From CAZMZW01 sp963802275 (lineage in GTDB: Bacteria > Chloroflexota > Anaerolineae > Anaerolineales > Anaerolineaceae): a stretch of 64,000 nucleotides of DNA. Of the stretch, positions 36,433 to 46,621 are shown piece after piece (position 1 is the stretch's first letter; every line of letters begins with the position of its first letter). The stretch lies in assembly GCA_963802275.1 (NCBI GenBank), contig CAWDIB010000006.1:186001-250000 (forward strand), written 5' to 3'. A program made the translations under genes and the position numbers. Below the pieces are notes generated by a model. The model was not told the DNA's origin. It worked only from the letters and a program-made list of their open reading frames with translations, and ran no database searches.

Positions 36433-36462
36433 CATTTTACTTGATTTTAGTACTAGGCAGGA

Positions 36463-38391
36463 TTAAACATTCTTGAATTCACCATCCACCACATCTTCCC
36501 CACCTTCACCTTTGCTGCCGGTTTGGGGTCCGGATTGGTCGTCTTGCGGATTTTCACCGCCCGGTGTTCCCCCCGGCTGACCGCCACCCGGCTGCTGGTA
36601 GAGGCCGGTTCCCACCTGCTGGATAAGTTGTCCCAGTGCTTCGGTGTCGCTTCGAATTGCGCTCACATCTTCCTGGTTCATCGTCTGGCGCAGTTTGGCA
36701 ACCGCGTCTTCCACCTGCTTGCGCAGGTCAGCCGGGACTTTATCCCCGCCATCCCGCAGGGTTTTTTCTGCTGTATAAGCGGCGTTGTCAGCATTATTGC
36801 GCGCTTCGATGATTTCCTTGTGCTTGCGGTCTTCTTCTGCGTGCATCTCCGCTTCCTTGCGCATGCGCTCCACTTCTTCCTTGGAAAGACCGGAGGATGC
36901 GGTGATGGTGATATGCTGGCTGCGTCCGGTGGCTTTGTCTTGGGCAGTCACGTTCAGGATGCCATTGGCATCAATATCGAAGGTCACCTCGATTTGCGGC
37001 ACGCCGCGTGGGGACGCCGGAATGCCATCCAGGATGAAACGGCCGAGGGTTTTGTTATCTGTTGCCATGGGCCGCTCGCCTTGCAGGACGTGGATATCCA
37101 CCTGCGTCTGCATGTCAGAAGCGGTTGAGAATATCTGGCTCTTGCGGCTTGGGATGGTGGTGTTTCGTTCAATCAATGGGGTGGCCACACCACCCAGTGT
37201 CTCAATGGATAGAGTTAATGGAGTGACATCCAGTAATAGGATGTCTTTGACATCCCCACCCAGTACGCCGGCTTGAATGGCAGCGCCCACCGCAACCACC
37301 TCGTCCGGATTGACACCCTTGTGGGGTTCTTTGCCAAACTCCTTGCGCACCACTTCTTGTACGGCGGGCATGCGCGTCATGCCGCCCACCATCACCACTT
37401 CATTAATGTCACCGGGTTTCAATCCAGCATCTGAGAGTGCGTTGCGAATCGGTTTGATGGTTTCTTCGATCAGGTCGCCGGTCAGTTGCTCCAGTTTGGC
37501 ACGGGTTAATTTCATCAACAGGTGTTTGGGACCGCTGGCATCTGCTGTGATATAGGGCAGATTGATTTCGGTTTCCATCACGGTGGAAAGTTCAATTTTG
37601 GCTTTTTCTGCGGCTTCCTTGAGACGCTGCAGAGCTTGTCGGTCGCTGCTCAGGTCAATGGCGCTGCTTTTCTTGAACTCCTGCAGCAGGTGGTCCATCA
37701 CCCGCTGGTCGAAGTCATCGCCTCCCAGGAAGGTGTTTCCATTTGTCGATCGTACCTGGAAAACGCCTTCCCCCACATCCAGTACGGAAACATCAAAGGT
37801 GCCGCCGCCCAGGTCATACACGGCAATGACCTCATTTTTCTTCTTATCCAAACCATACGCCAGCGAGGAAGCGGTTGGCTCATTGATGATGCGCAGCACT
37901 TCCAAACCGGCGATCTTGCCGGCATCCTTGGTGGCATTCCGCTGGGCATCGTTGAAGTAAGCTGGTACGGTGATGACTGCCTGAGTGATGGTTTCACCCA
38001 GGTAGGTTTCCGCATCCTTTTTTAATTTACCAAGGATCATGGCCGAGATTTCGGGCGGGCTGTACTGTTTGCCGTCCATCATGACGCGCACATCCCCGTT
38101 TTCTGCCTCGGATACTTTGTATGGCACACGGCTGAGGGTGCGTTGGACTTCCGGATCGCTGAACTTGCGTCCCATGAAACGCTTGATGGAAAAGACGGTG
38201 TTTTCAGGATTGACGATGGCCTGGTTGCGCGCTGCCCGCCCCACGATTCGTTCGTGGTTTTTATTGACGGCAACAACCGAAGGCAGGAGGCGTTCGCCTT
38301 CTGCGGTCGGGATGACCATGGGTTCGCCGCCGGACATGACGGCAACGACAGAGTTGGTTGTTCCTAGATCGATTCCGATAATTTTGCTCAT
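36463..38391 (-). CDS. dnaK: molecular chaperone DnaK (Hsp70)
   Basis: The 642-residue Hsp70 has the nucleotide-binding domain (IIGIDLGTTNSVVAVMSGG, VYDLGGGTFDVSVLDVGEG, VVMVGGMTRMPAVQEVV), the conserved linker LLLDVTPLTLSIETLGG, a substrate-binding beta domain and a helical lid. A Gly/Pro/Gln-rich tail ends the protein. ATP-driven cycles with GrpE and DnaJ refold proteins. It lies 9 bases after grpE in the hrcA-led operon and is followed by a hairpin. Confidence 0.97.
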   Translation of the reverse strand: MSKIIGIDLGTTNSVVAVMSGGEPMVIPTAEGERLLPSVVAVNKNHERIVGRAARNQAIVNPENTVFSIKRFMGRKFSDPEVQRTLSRVPYKVSEAENGDVRVMMDGKQYSPPEISAMILGKLKKDAETYLGETITQAVITVPAYFNDAQRNATKDAGKIAGLEVLRIINEPTASSLAYGLDKKKNEVIAVYDLGGGTFDVSVLDVGEGVFQVRSTNGNTFLGGDDFDQRVMDHLLQEFKKSSAIDLSSDRQALQRLKEAAEKAKIELSTVMETEINLPYITADASGPKHLLMKLTRAKLEQLTGDLIEETIKPIRNALSDAGLKPGDINEVVMVGGMTRMPAVQEVVRKEFGKEPHKGVNPDEVVAVGAAIQAGVLGGDVKDILLLDVTPLTLSIETLGGVATPLIERNTTIPSRKSQIFSTASDMQTQVDIHVLQGERPMATDNKTLGRFILDGIPASPRGVPQIEVTFDIDANGILNVTAQDKATGRSQHITITASSGLSKEEVERMRKEAEMHAEEDRKHKEIIEARNNADNAAYTAEKTLRDGGDKVPADLRKQVEDAVAKLRQTMNQEDVSAIRSDTEALGQLIQQVGTGLYQQPGGGQPGGTPGGENPQDDQSGPQTGSKGEGGEDVVDGEFKNV

Positions 38392-38400
38392 TTTTTGCTC

Positions 38401-39066
38401 CTATTTGGCAACTTTTACACGCGCCGGGCGAATCACCCGGTCGCCGATGGTAAAACCTTGTTGTATGATTTCGATGATTTTCCCGCTTTCAAAGAGCGGA
38501 TTCTCTTCTGTACAAATGGCTTCATGGCGGTTGTGGTCAAAAAATTCATTTTCTGCCGGTATGCGTTGCACTCCTTCTGATTCAAGAATTTTCTGTAATT
38601 TCTGGTCGATCAGCCGGATGCCTTTCAACCAGTTGCTGACTTCGTCATTATTTTCGGGTGCATTTTTCAATGCCAGTTCAATATCATCACTCACTGCCAG
38701 GAAACTGCGGATGACCCGTGCGGTGATATCCTGCTGGGTGATTTCCTGGTCTCGAAGGATGCGGTTGCGGTAATTGGAAAAATCAGCCCGCTCTCTTTGC
38801 CAGCCATCTGAATACTCCTTGATTTGATTCTTAAGGTCATCAATTTCCTTCATTTGCGCGGCATATTCTTTCAAGGGTATGGTTACATTTTCCTCGTTCG
38901 TTTCCTCAATATTCTCATCTGTTGGAACACCTTCCTGAGCGCCGTTCAAACTTGCCGGTGTTGAGGAGGTGCCATCTGAGATGGTGGAATCCTCAGTATT
39001 TATTTTATGTTTATGTTCATCGTGTTTATCGTGTGTCATTTTTATTTCCTGCGAGAGATTTACCAT
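38401..39066 (-). CDS. grpE: nucleotide exchange factor GrpE
   Basis: GrpE releases ADP from DnaK. The 221-residue form has a charged, low-complexity N-terminal 60 residues, a coiled coil (IPLKEYAAQMKEIDDLKNQI), the GWQRERADFSNYRNR helix and the C-terminal beta-wing ending VIRPARVKVA. ATG 39066 overlaps the hrcA stop (CAATGGTAA). A second in-frame ATG at 39039, nine codons in, has GCAGGAA upstream and is an equally plausible start. Confidence 0.93.
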   Translation of the reverse strand: MVNLSQEIKMTHDKHDEHKHKINTEDSTISDGTSSTPASLNGAQEGVPTDENIEETNEENVTIPLKEYAAQMKEIDDLKNQIKEYSDGWQRERADFSNYRNRILRDQEITQQDITARVIRSFLAVSDDIELALKNAPENNDEVSNWLKGIRLIDQKLQKILESEGVQRIPAENEFFDHNRHEAICTEENPLFESGKIIEIIQQGFTIGDRVIRPARVKVAK

Positions 39067-40088
39067 TGTTCAGCGACCAAATCGCTTAACAATGAAGAAA
39101 TGAACCGGACAATGGAAATGGACCGGCCATAAGACATGCGCATCGGCCCAAGCACACCCAAACTGCCGGTGGCTTGCTCGGGAGAACCGTATCGGGCTAG
39201 GACAATGGAACACTGCTGCAATTCATCCCAGGTTCCTTCCCCACCGATCAGCACTTGCACACCTTCGGTATTGGCTGTGAGAACGGTTCGAGCCAGCAGG
39301 TCTTGCAGCATTGACCGTTCTTCCAGCAATCGCAGGGCGCGTCTGGCTTCGCCGGAATTGGAGAATTCTGGTTCGGCCAGCACATTGGTGATGCCGTCCA
39401 AATAGACTTCTCCGGAACCCAGCGTATTTGCATGAGTCAGGGTATCTGCCATCCAGCCCAATACCAGTTTCTCGGTCAAGTCGAAATTTCCCGGGATTGT
39501 CTGCATGGATTTCCCGTCCCTTCCCAGGCAAATCTCGTTAAATTTGGCTGCAGTCACTGAAAGGGCTTCCTGGCTGGTCGGGGCTTCCAGGGTCAATAAC
39601 GTTTGGTGGATGCCGCCGCCTTCCAGCACCAGCACAGCTAAAACCTGGCGCCCGTGGGTGGATACCAATTCCAGGTGTTTGAATCGTGCCAGATGCGGGT
39701 GCGGGGCGGTCACCAGTGAGGCACCGCGTGATTGCGTGGCCAGCACAGAGGCGGCTAGTTTCAGCCATTGAGTCACATCATTCGGCATTTGAGAAAATTG
39801 GTGGCTGATGGTTCGGCGGGTATCCTCCGGCAGGTTGGTGTTTTTCATCAGACGCCCGACAAAATAACGGTAACCCTCTTCGGTCGGAACCCGCCCGGCC
39901 GAGGTGTGCGGCTGTCGCAGATATCCCAGTTCGGTTAGTTCCGCCAGTTCATTGCGCACGGTTGCGGAACTGAGGTCAAGCTGGTAATTATCCACAATAT
40001 GCTTGGACCCCACGGGCTCAGCCGAGCGCATATACTCGTGGATGACCATGGTCAGGATATTTTTTTGCCGATCAGAAAGTTCTTCCAT
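39060..40088 (-). CDS. hrcA: heat-inducible transcription repressor HrcA
   Basis: HrcA represses chaperone operons by binding CIRCE and is itself folded by GroEL. The 342-residue protein has the N-terminal winged helix (LSDRQKNILTMVIHEYM, then SSATVRNELAELTELGYL and QPHTSAGRVPTEEGYRYFV). An insert domain and a GAF-like dimerisation region with GPMRMSYGRSISIVRFIS near the end follow. It is first in the hrcA-grpE-dnaK operon, 13 bases downstream of a perfect CIRCE element. Confidence 0.95.
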   Translation of the reverse strand: MEELSDRQKNILTMVIHEYMRSAEPVGSKHIVDNYQLDLSSATVRNELAELTELGYLRQPHTSAGRVPTEEGYRYFVGRLMKNTNLPEDTRRTISHQFSQMPNDVTQWLKLAASVLATQSRGASLVTAPHPHLARFKHLELVSTHGRQVLAVLVLEGGGIHQTLLTLEAPTSQEALSVTAAKFNEICLGRDGKSMQTIPGNFDLTEKLVLGWMADTLTHANTLGSGEVYLDGITNVLAEPEFSNSGEARRALRLLEERSMLQDLLARTVLTANTEGVQVLIGGEGTWDELQQCSIVLARYGSPEQATGSLGVLGPMRMSYGRSISIVRFISSLLSDLVAEQW

Positions 40089-40101
40089 TTTTTTACCGAA
40101 T

Positions 40102-40128
40102 TAGCACTCTAATCATTAGAGTGCTAAA
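40102..40128. promoter_or_regulatory. CIRCE operator of HrcA
   Basis: TTAGCACTC, nine bases, then GAGTGCTAA is an exact match to the CIRCE consensus. It lies 14 bases before the hrcA start codon, where HrcA dimer binding would block transcription of hrcA-grpE-dnaK at normal temperature. Confidence 0.97.
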
Positions 40129-40235
40129 TTATCACTTAAATAATACCATCTCCAAAAACGCTAGTCAAGATTTGGGTGTTTTTTGAATGCCTTTCTAACA
40201 AAATATTAATACAATTGGATGAAACTCAGATTTGA

Positions 40236-40263
40236 TTGACCCTTAATGCTTATGCGATACAAT
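40236..40263 (+). promoter_or_regulatory. promoter of the lysine aminomutase gene
   Basis: TTGACC (40236-40241) and TACAAT (40258-40263) are separated by 16 bases. The ribosome site AGGAGAA (40279-40285) lies just before ATG 40290, so this gene has a normal short leader. Confidence 0.65.
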
Positions 40264-40289
40264 ATTGATAAAAATAGTAGGAGAATTGG

Positions 40290-41456
40290 ATGTCTTTACC
40301 TGTTTTTCCTTCGCGCCGTGCCCCGTTCTTTAAGGATGTCCTGGATGAAAAATGGAATGATTGGCGCTGGCAGCTAAGTCACCGCTTGAATTCCGCCCAG
40401 GATATCGGTGAAATTCTGAACCTGACAGAAAGCGAAAAGTCCGCTCTGGGTTCCAAAGACCTCTTCCGTGTGGATGTCACGCCATATTTCATTTCCCTGA
40501 TCAACCCCGAAGATCCATTCGACCCGATCCGCCGGCAGATCATCCCGACCGCTGCTGAGATCAGATCATTCACCGGTATGATGGAAGATTCCCTGGCGGA
40601 GGACAAACATTCCCCTGTTCCTGGGTTGGTGCACCGTTACCCCGACCGGGTGCTGATGCTCACCACCACCCAATGTGCGTCCTACTGCCGTTACTGCACC
40701 CGCGCGCGGATTGTGGGCAACCCGGCTTCAACCTTCACACCCAGCGAACTGGATGCCCAGATCGATTACCTGAAACGCACCCCGCAGGTGCGGGATGTGC
40801 TCCTCTCGGGAGGCGATCCGCTCGTGTTGGCCCCCAGGGTACTTGAAGAACTACTGACCCGCCTGCGCGAGATCCCGCATATTGAGATCATCCGCATTGG
40901 TTCACGTGTACCGGTTTTCCTTCCCATGCGCGTGACGGATGAACTGACTGATCTGCTCAAACAATTCCATCCGCTTTGGTTGAACATCCATGTCAACCAT
41001 CCCAATGAAATTACGGCCGAGCTGGCAGCTGCCTGCGACCGTTTATCCGCAGCGGGTATTCCCTTGGGCAATCAATCGGTTTTATTGGCCGGAGTGAACG
41101 ACTGCGTTCACATCCAGCGCAAACTGGTGCAGGACCTGCTGCGAATCCGCGTCCGTCCGTACTACCTTTACCAATGCGACCTGGTGGAGGGCGCAGGCCA
41201 CTTCCGCACCCCGATTGCCAAGGGCATTGAGATTATCGAGGGGTTGCGCGGGCATACCTCGGGTTTTGCCGTCCCCACCTATGTGATCGATGCACCGGCT
41301 GGCGGGGGTAAGATCCCGGTTATGCCGGATTACCTCATCAGCCAGTCGGACCATAAGGTTGTTCTGCGCAATTATGAGGGATTTATCGCCACCTATGAAG
41401 AACCGCAGAATTACCACAGCCATAATTCGAAAGACCTGCCGATTCTGCCAGAATAA
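40290..41456 (+). CDS. kamA: lysine 2,3-aminomutase family radical-SAM enzyme
   Basis: KamA converts L-lysine to beta-lysine with SAM, a 4Fe-4S cluster and PLP. The 388-residue protein has the cluster motif CASYCRYC (Cys129, 133, 136), LLSGGDPLVLAP, and the PLP-lysine region DAPAGGGKIPVMPDY near residue 335. The family also includes glutamate 2,3-aminomutase and EpmB; its length and PLP-binding tail favour the amino-acid mutase type, but the substrate is not certain. An aldo/keto reductase follows on the same strand after 188 bases that show no gene. Confidence 0.88.
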   Translation: MSLPVFPSRRAPFFKDVLDEKWNDWRWQLSHRLNSAQDIGEILNLTESEKSALGSKDLFRVDVTPYFISLINPEDPFDPIRRQIIPTAAEIRSFTGMMEDSLAEDKHSPVPGLVHRYPDRVLMLTTTQCASYCRYCTRARIVGNPASTFTPSELDAQIDYLKRTPQVRDVLLSGGDPLVLAPRVLEELLTRLREIPHIEIIRIGSRVPVFLPMRVTDELTDLLKQFHPLWLNIHVNHPNEITAELAAACDRLSAAGIPLGNQSVLLAGVNDCVHIQRKLVQDLLRIRVRPYYLYQCDLVEGAGHFRTPIAKGIEIIEGLRGHTSGFAVPTYVIDAPAGGGKIPVMPDYLISQSDHKVVLRNYEGFIATYEEPQNYHSHNSKDLPILPE

Positions 41457-41644
41457 ACAGGGTGAACCGGGTCAATCCGGAGTATCCGGATTGCTGGATG
41501 GGGAAAATTTCTTCATCAAACCGGAAGGATTTGACCAGTTGCATGCGCGCGGTGGTGAGGCTCACCGCCTTCGTACGGATGACAAAAAATGGAAAGCCCG
41601 CGGGATCGGGTCTGATTCCAAAACATCATGAAGCAGGAGTAAAA

Positions 41645-42604
41645 ATGCACTATCGTCGTTTGGGTAGGACCGGAATAAAAGTCAGTGAGCTTTCACTCGG
41701 CTCCTGGCTTACGTTCGGCAGCCAGGTGGATGAAAAGACCGCGGTTGATTTGCTGCATGCGGCCTATGACCACGGCGTCAATTTCTTTGATAATGCCGAT
41801 ACCTATGTCAATGGCAAAGCCGAGGAAGTGATGGGCAGAGCCATACAGGGTTTGCCGCGCGAAGCGCTGCTGATTTCGAGCAAGGTGTTCTACCCCACCA
41901 TGGTGGGGGTGAATGGACGCGGCCTTTCGCGCAAGCACATCACCGAATCCATCCATGCTTCACTCAAACGGTTGCAGTTGGACTATGTGGACCTGTATTT
42001 CTGCCACCGTGCTGACCCGGACACCACCATTGAAGAGGTGGTCCAAACCATGGACATGCTCGTCCGCCAGGGTAAGATTCTCTATTGGGGTACCTCCTGC
42101 TGGGAACCGTATCAGATCACCCAGGCGGTTCTCTTCGCCAACCAGAATAATCTGATTGCTCCGGTGGTGGAACAGCCGCGCTACAGCATGCTTGCCCGTG
42201 AAGATGTGGAACTCAAACTGGCGCCTCTCTGTCGTGACCTCGGCATTGGCCTCACTACCTTCAGCCCCTTGTTTTATGGTGCTCTGACCGGCAAGTACAA
42301 CGAGGGCATTCCCAAGGGCAGCCGTTTGGACAGCGAAGGTCTGGCCTGGATCCGTGACCGGGTCACCCCGCACATGATCGAAAAGGTGAAATCCCTGCTG
42401 CCGATCGCCCAGGACCTGGGTTTGACGACCGGTCAGATGGCATTGGCCTGGCTGCTGCGCCGCAAGGAGGTCAGCAGTGTCATCACCGGTGCCAGCCGGG
42501 TTGAGCAGCTGGATGAGAATCTGTCTGCAGCGGAAGCGGTGGAAAAATTAACCGATGATGTGTTGCAGAGGATCGAATCCGTTCTCAAGAACTCGCCGGT
42601 TTGA
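41645..42604 (+). CDS. aldo/keto reductase (Kv-channel beta-subunit-like)
   Basis: The 319-residue protein has the aldo/keto reductase catalytic tetrad context: NADTYVNGKAEEVMG with the Asp and Tyr, ISSKVFYPT with the Lys, and YFCHRADPD with the His. The variants PLFYGALTGKYNEG and WYGTS-like WGTSCWEP resemble potassium-channel beta-subunit reductases. It should use NADPH to reduce aldehydes or ketones. ATG 41645 follows AGGAGT. The longer open frame upstream lacks family character. A strong terminator follows. Confidence 0.9.
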   Translation: MHYRRLGRTGIKVSELSLGSWLTFGSQVDEKTAVDLLHAAYDHGVNFFDNADTYVNGKAEEVMGRAIQGLPREALLISSKVFYPTMVGVNGRGLSRKHITESIHASLKRLQLDYVDLYFCHRADPDTTIEEVVQTMDMLVRQGKILYWGTSCWEPYQITQAVLFANQNNLIAPVVEQPRYSMLAREDVELKLAPLCRDLGIGLTTFSPLFYGALTGKYNEGIPKGSRLDSEGLAWIRDRVTPHMIEKVKSLLPIAQDLGLTTGQMALAWLLRRKEVSSVITGASRVEQLDENLSAAEAVEKLTDDVLQRIESVLKNSPV

Positions 42605-42605
42605 A

Positions 42606-42641
42606 ATCAAAAACCCCGATTTCTTTTTCGGGGTTTTTGAT
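42606..42641. terminator. bidirectional terminator between the reductase gene and pheT
   Basis: ATCAAAAACCCCGA pairs with TCGGGGTTTTTGAT over 14 bp with an 8-base loop, with T-rich sequence on both sides. It begins 2 bases after the reductase stop and ends 12 bases before the pheT stop on the other strand. Confidence 0.9.
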
Positions 42642-42653
42642 TTATTTACTTCA

Positions 42654-45197
42654 TTACCTGCGTACTTGAGCGGACAATTCCTTGCCTAAATTCTGGATGA
42701 TCTTTTCCCGAATCTTTGCCACTTCTTCCGTATTCAGGGTTCTGTCTGCTGCCTGGTAGGTCAGGTTGAACGCCAGGCTTTTCTTTCCGCTGCCGATCTG
42801 GTCGCCGCGGTAGATATCGAACAATTTCACCTGGCTGATCATTTTTCCACCGGCGCCATGTATCACTTCCACAACTTTTTCACAAGGGGTTGCTTCATCC
42901 ACCACCACCGCCAGGTCTTCCAATACCGGTGGAAAACTCGGCAGGGCGCTGACTTCGTAACGTTCAGGTATGAACGATAGCAGCAGGTGCAGGTCAAAAT
43001 TTGCTGCCAATACCGGGCTGATCCGGCAGGTCATAATTCTCCCTCACCAACGGGTGCAGCTCTCCAAAAGTGCCGATCAGTTTCTCCCGCACCCACAATT
43101 GTGCACATTTCCCTGGTGTAAAACTGGTTTCATCTGCTTCTTTAAAGACATATTCTTTCAATTGCAGGCGTTTGAGAAATACCTCCAGTATCCCTTTCAG
43201 GTCATAAAAATCGAGCAGGGGTGATCCTTTTTGGTCCCAGGTGTCCGGGTGGCGCTTGCCGCTCATGGCAATGGCCAGCCAGACTGGTTCGTCCGGCAGG
43301 ACCTGGTCTTCCTTCGGGATGTAAACTGGCCCGATTTCGAAGAATGCCAGCCGTTCGCGTTGGCGCCAGTTCTTCTCCAGAACCTCCAGCACGCTGTTCA
43401 GCAGACTGTGTCGCATCACCCGCCGTTCGGGGGTGATGGGATTTTGCAGTTCAATATGGTCCGCTTTCTTGAATTCCCTTCCTTTGGGGTATAAGCGCTC
43501 AGCCGCTTCCGGTGTGGTCAGCCGGTAGGTCAGGACTTCCTGCAGACCCAGGCTCGCCAGGATATCCTGGGCGCGCTGCTCGCGTTCCAGCATCAGGTTG
43601 CGCCGCTGCGGGGGAAGTTCGTCCGCCATGCGTGTGGTCGGTACCTTGTCATACCCGTACAAACGGACAATTTCTTCCATCAGGTCCGCCCGGCCGATGA
43701 CCCCTTCGCCAATGTCCATCCGGTGTGGCGGTGTCTTTGCATGGATGACCTCACCTTTGACCTGGCACTGGAATTCTAATCCTTCCAGCATGCTCACCAT
43801 CTGGTCGTTGGTCAGGCGAAATTCCCATCAATTGTTCCACATCCCGGCTGGTGATGATCACGGTGGGATCAGTGTGGGGTTTGGGGTAGGCATCCACCAG
43901 GTCAGCCGAAATTTGTCCGCCCGCCCACGCCGCCATGCGCTCCATCCCCAGGCGCACGCCTTCTTCTGCCAGCGCCGGATGAATGCCGCGTGAGAAGCGG
44001 TAGGAGGCTTCGGATGGCAGGCGTTGGGCGCTGACCGTGCGGCGGATGTTGATGAAGTTCCAGTTGGCGCCTTCCAGCAGCACGTTGCGGGTGTTTTCGG
44101 TCACTTCGCTTTCTTCCCCGCCCATTACCCCGGCCAGCGAGAGCGCTCCGGCTGTATCCGTCACCAGGATGGTGAAATCGTCCAGCTTCCGCTCAACCCC
44201 GTCCAGGGTGGTTAACCGCTCACCTGGTTTGGCTGGGCGGGTGATGATGGTCGGCATCTTGCCGCCTGCCCGTTTGACCAGCACATCGTAATCAAAGGCA
44301 TGCAGCGGTTGGCCCACTTCCAGCATCACGTAGTTGGTCGCATCCACAATGCTGTTGATCGGGCGCACCCCCGCCAGTCTCAGCCGGCGCTGGATTTGAT
44401 AGGGGCTGGGCACCGGTTTGACCTCCCTCACCAGCCCGACCACGAAGCGCGGGTTGAGATTCGGGTCGGTGATCTTCAGCTCCACACAGCCCTTGATGGT
44501 CGGCGCCAGGGCTGGCAGGCTGGTTTTTGGTTTGCGCAATGGCTTGTGTGTTGCCGCCGAAATTTCGCGCGCAATGCCCAGCATGCAGGCATTGCGGATC
44601 ATGTTGGGCAGTATCTTGACGCTCAGCACGGCATCTCCCATATAGTCGCACAGCGCCTTTCCGGTGGGCGCGTCCCCATCCAGCAGGATCACGCCTTCAT
44701 GCTCCTCGGAGATGCCCAGTTCCTTTTCCGAGCAAATCATCGAAAACGATTCCACCCCGCGGATCTTCATCCGTTTCAGCGTGGACAGCACCTGGCCGGG
44801 CTGGTGCCCGTCATACAGCTGGGCGCCTTCGCGCGCGTAAGCCACCTTGAGCGGTTTCTCCAGTGCACCTTTGCCCTATGAATTCGTACAGGTTGGGTGC
44901 GCCGGTCAGCACGGTGATTTCCTGCGTACCGTCGAACAGTCGGCACAACACCAGCCGGTCGGCATTCGGGTGCGGCATCACTTCCTGCACCTCCGCCACC
45001 ACGAATTTATCTTCAGACCAGCTGATGCCGCTGATGGTGAATTCATGCTTTTGACCTTCGTTGTTGGCTGGTATGTTCATACCCACCAGCCGGATGCCTT
45101 CTACTTCCATGCCCAGCATGGTCAGCGTCTTGGCCAGTGCCTCCAAATCCAACTCGATGTCAATATAATCTCTTAGCCAGGTTAATGGGACTTCCAT
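42654..45197 (-). CDS. pheT: phenylalanyl-tRNA synthetase beta subunit, three frame changes
   Basis: PheT forms the alpha2-beta2 synthetase with PheS. Four consecutive frames together give 846 residues in the correct domain order: EMAP-like tRNA-binding domain (WSEDKFVVAEVQEVMPHPNA), B3/B4 domain (RRLRLAGVRPINSIVDATNY), B5, catalytic-like core, and the FDX-ACB anticodon domain (LPSFPPVLEDLAVVVDEATP). One extra base is required near each of 44874-44876 (GGG), 43819-43821 (TTT) and 43015-43017 (CCC), all homopolymer runs. The gene is essential, so these are probably consensus errors. It follows pheS by 40 bases. Confidence 0.88.
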
Positions 45198-45237
45198 GGG
45201 TGCTTCCTCTTCTTAAAATTGTTCCAGAAAACGAATG

Positions 45238-46259
45238 TCATTTGTCCAGAAATAGCGAATGTCCGGGATGCGATTGTAGCAGCATGGAGATGCGTTCCGG
45301 ACCCATCCCAGCGGCAAAACCGCTGAATTGATCCGGGTCATAGCCGCCGTTGCGCAGCACGATCGGGTGCACCATGCCGCAGCCGAGGATTTCCAGCCAT
45401 CCACCGCCTTTGCATACCCCGCAGCCCTTGCCGCCGCATACGATGCATTCCACATCCATTTCCGCGCTGGGTTCGGTGAAGGGGAAATAGGAAGGCCGGA
45501 AGCGGGTGCGCACGCGATTCGCCGAACATGCGTTTGGCAAAGTCGGTCAGCGTGCCTTTCAGGTCGCCAAAGGTGATGTGCCTGCCCACTGCCAGCAGCT
45601 CCACCTGGTTGAACTGGATTTCATGGCTGGCATCCATTTGTTCATAGCGGTAGCACATCCCCGGCAGCACCACGCGGATCGGGTCGGGCGCATATTCGCG
45701 CATCGCGCGGATTTGGCCCGGCGAGGTATGCGTGCGCAGGATGACCCCCGGCTCGGGTGGTGTAGAACGTATCCCACATGTCCCGTGCCGGGTGGTGGGC
45801 GGGGATGTTGAGCAGTTCAAAGTTGAATTCGTCCGTCTCCACTTCCGGTGACCGGTAGATTTGAAAGCCCATTTCCGCAAATATCGCATAAATGCGCCTC
45901 AGCGTCTGTGTCTGCGGGTGCAGCCGCCCGTGTGCCGGGATTCTCCCCGGCAGGCTGATATCCAGTTTTTCTGCTTCCAGGCTGAACAGCAGGGCTGCTT
46001 GTTTCAACTCTGCTTGCCTCGCCAGGTAGCTGCTTTCTAAACTGTTTTTGATTTTGTTGGCCAGTTGGCCCACCACCGGGCGTTCTTCCTTGCTCACCTC
46101 CGGCAGGCGTGAGAATGCCTTCACCAGCAAGCCCGACCTTCCCAGGAACTGGTTGTGCCAGCTTTGCAGGTCACTTTCCTCCTGCACTCCCGCTAGCGCT
46201 TTCCCGGCTTCTTTTTCAAGGTTCTCCAGCTCCTGCATTAAGTTGTTTTTTTCTGTCAT
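45238..46259 (-). CDS. pheS: phenylalanyl-tRNA synthetase alpha subunit, two frame changes
   Basis: PheS is the catalytic class II subunit. Three frames join to 339 residues: an N-terminal coiled coil, HPARDMWDTFY (motif 1 area), GMCYRYEQMDASHEIQFNQVE (split by motif 2), and GGGWLEILGCGMVHP with the C-terminal motif 3 GFAAGMGPERISML. One extra base is required near 45755-45757 (CCC run) and one near 45515-45520 (GAATCGCG). ATG 46259 is chosen because ACAGAAAAAAATAAC… coding sequence starts the coiled coil there and GGAGAAAG precedes it. Expression is under the T-box leader upstream. Confidence 0.88.
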
Positions 46260-46288
46260 TCTTTCTCCATGCATCCACATACTTTTAA

Positions 46289-46574
46289 TAAAAAACCCGT
46301 CCATCAAGGGACGGGGTTAACCGCGGTACCACCCGGATTGGGGCTTACCAGGCATTCCTGCCCTGTTAGCCCCCGCTCTGCGCCAACCATTTTTTATTGT
46401 CGGCTGTGCTGTTATCGCTGCACCTGCGCGCCGGACTACTGGGTTCGTTCACCCGGCGGGCTCGCGAGGGAACTTCATCGGCTTTCGGCTGGGCGGGGCT
46501 TTCAGCCTGTGGCCCTGCCTGGCTGTCAGCTTCCAGCGGATTACTTTCCTCGGTCAACGCTTAGTAAATATATT
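46289..46574 (-). ncRNA. T-box leader of pheST
   Basis: The minus strand carries the T-box signature GGGTGGTACCGCGG (complement of 46321-46334) followed by an intrinsic terminator, CCCGTCC/GGACGGG (46296-46315) with a run of T. A G+C-rich stem-loop region of about 200 bases precedes it, as expected for stem I and the antiterminator. Uncharged tRNA-Phe would pair with the leader and allow read-through into pheS. A TTC at the complement of 46470-46472 is a possible specifier, but I could not fold stem I reliably. A TTGACA box (46605-46610) lies upstream. Confidence 0.85.
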
Positions 46575-46621
46575 TGGACTTTATTATCAACGAAAGATTA
46601 TAGTTGTCAAGGCTATTTTAG

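Noticed and set aside
36523..38773. Long open frames on the plus strand opposite dnaK and grpE
   Set aside because: They are antisense frames kept open by the codon bias of dnaK; no ribosome sites or families.
41462..41644. In-frame 5' extension of the aldo/keto reductase
   Set aside because: The 61 extra residues are not like the family, and ATG 41645 has a good ribosome site directly before the canonical HYRRLGRTGIKV start.
44811..45540. pheT and pheS fragments as separate genes or true pseudogenes
   Set aside because: The pieces join in order with single-base corrections to normal lengths, the genes are essential, and a T-box still controls them.
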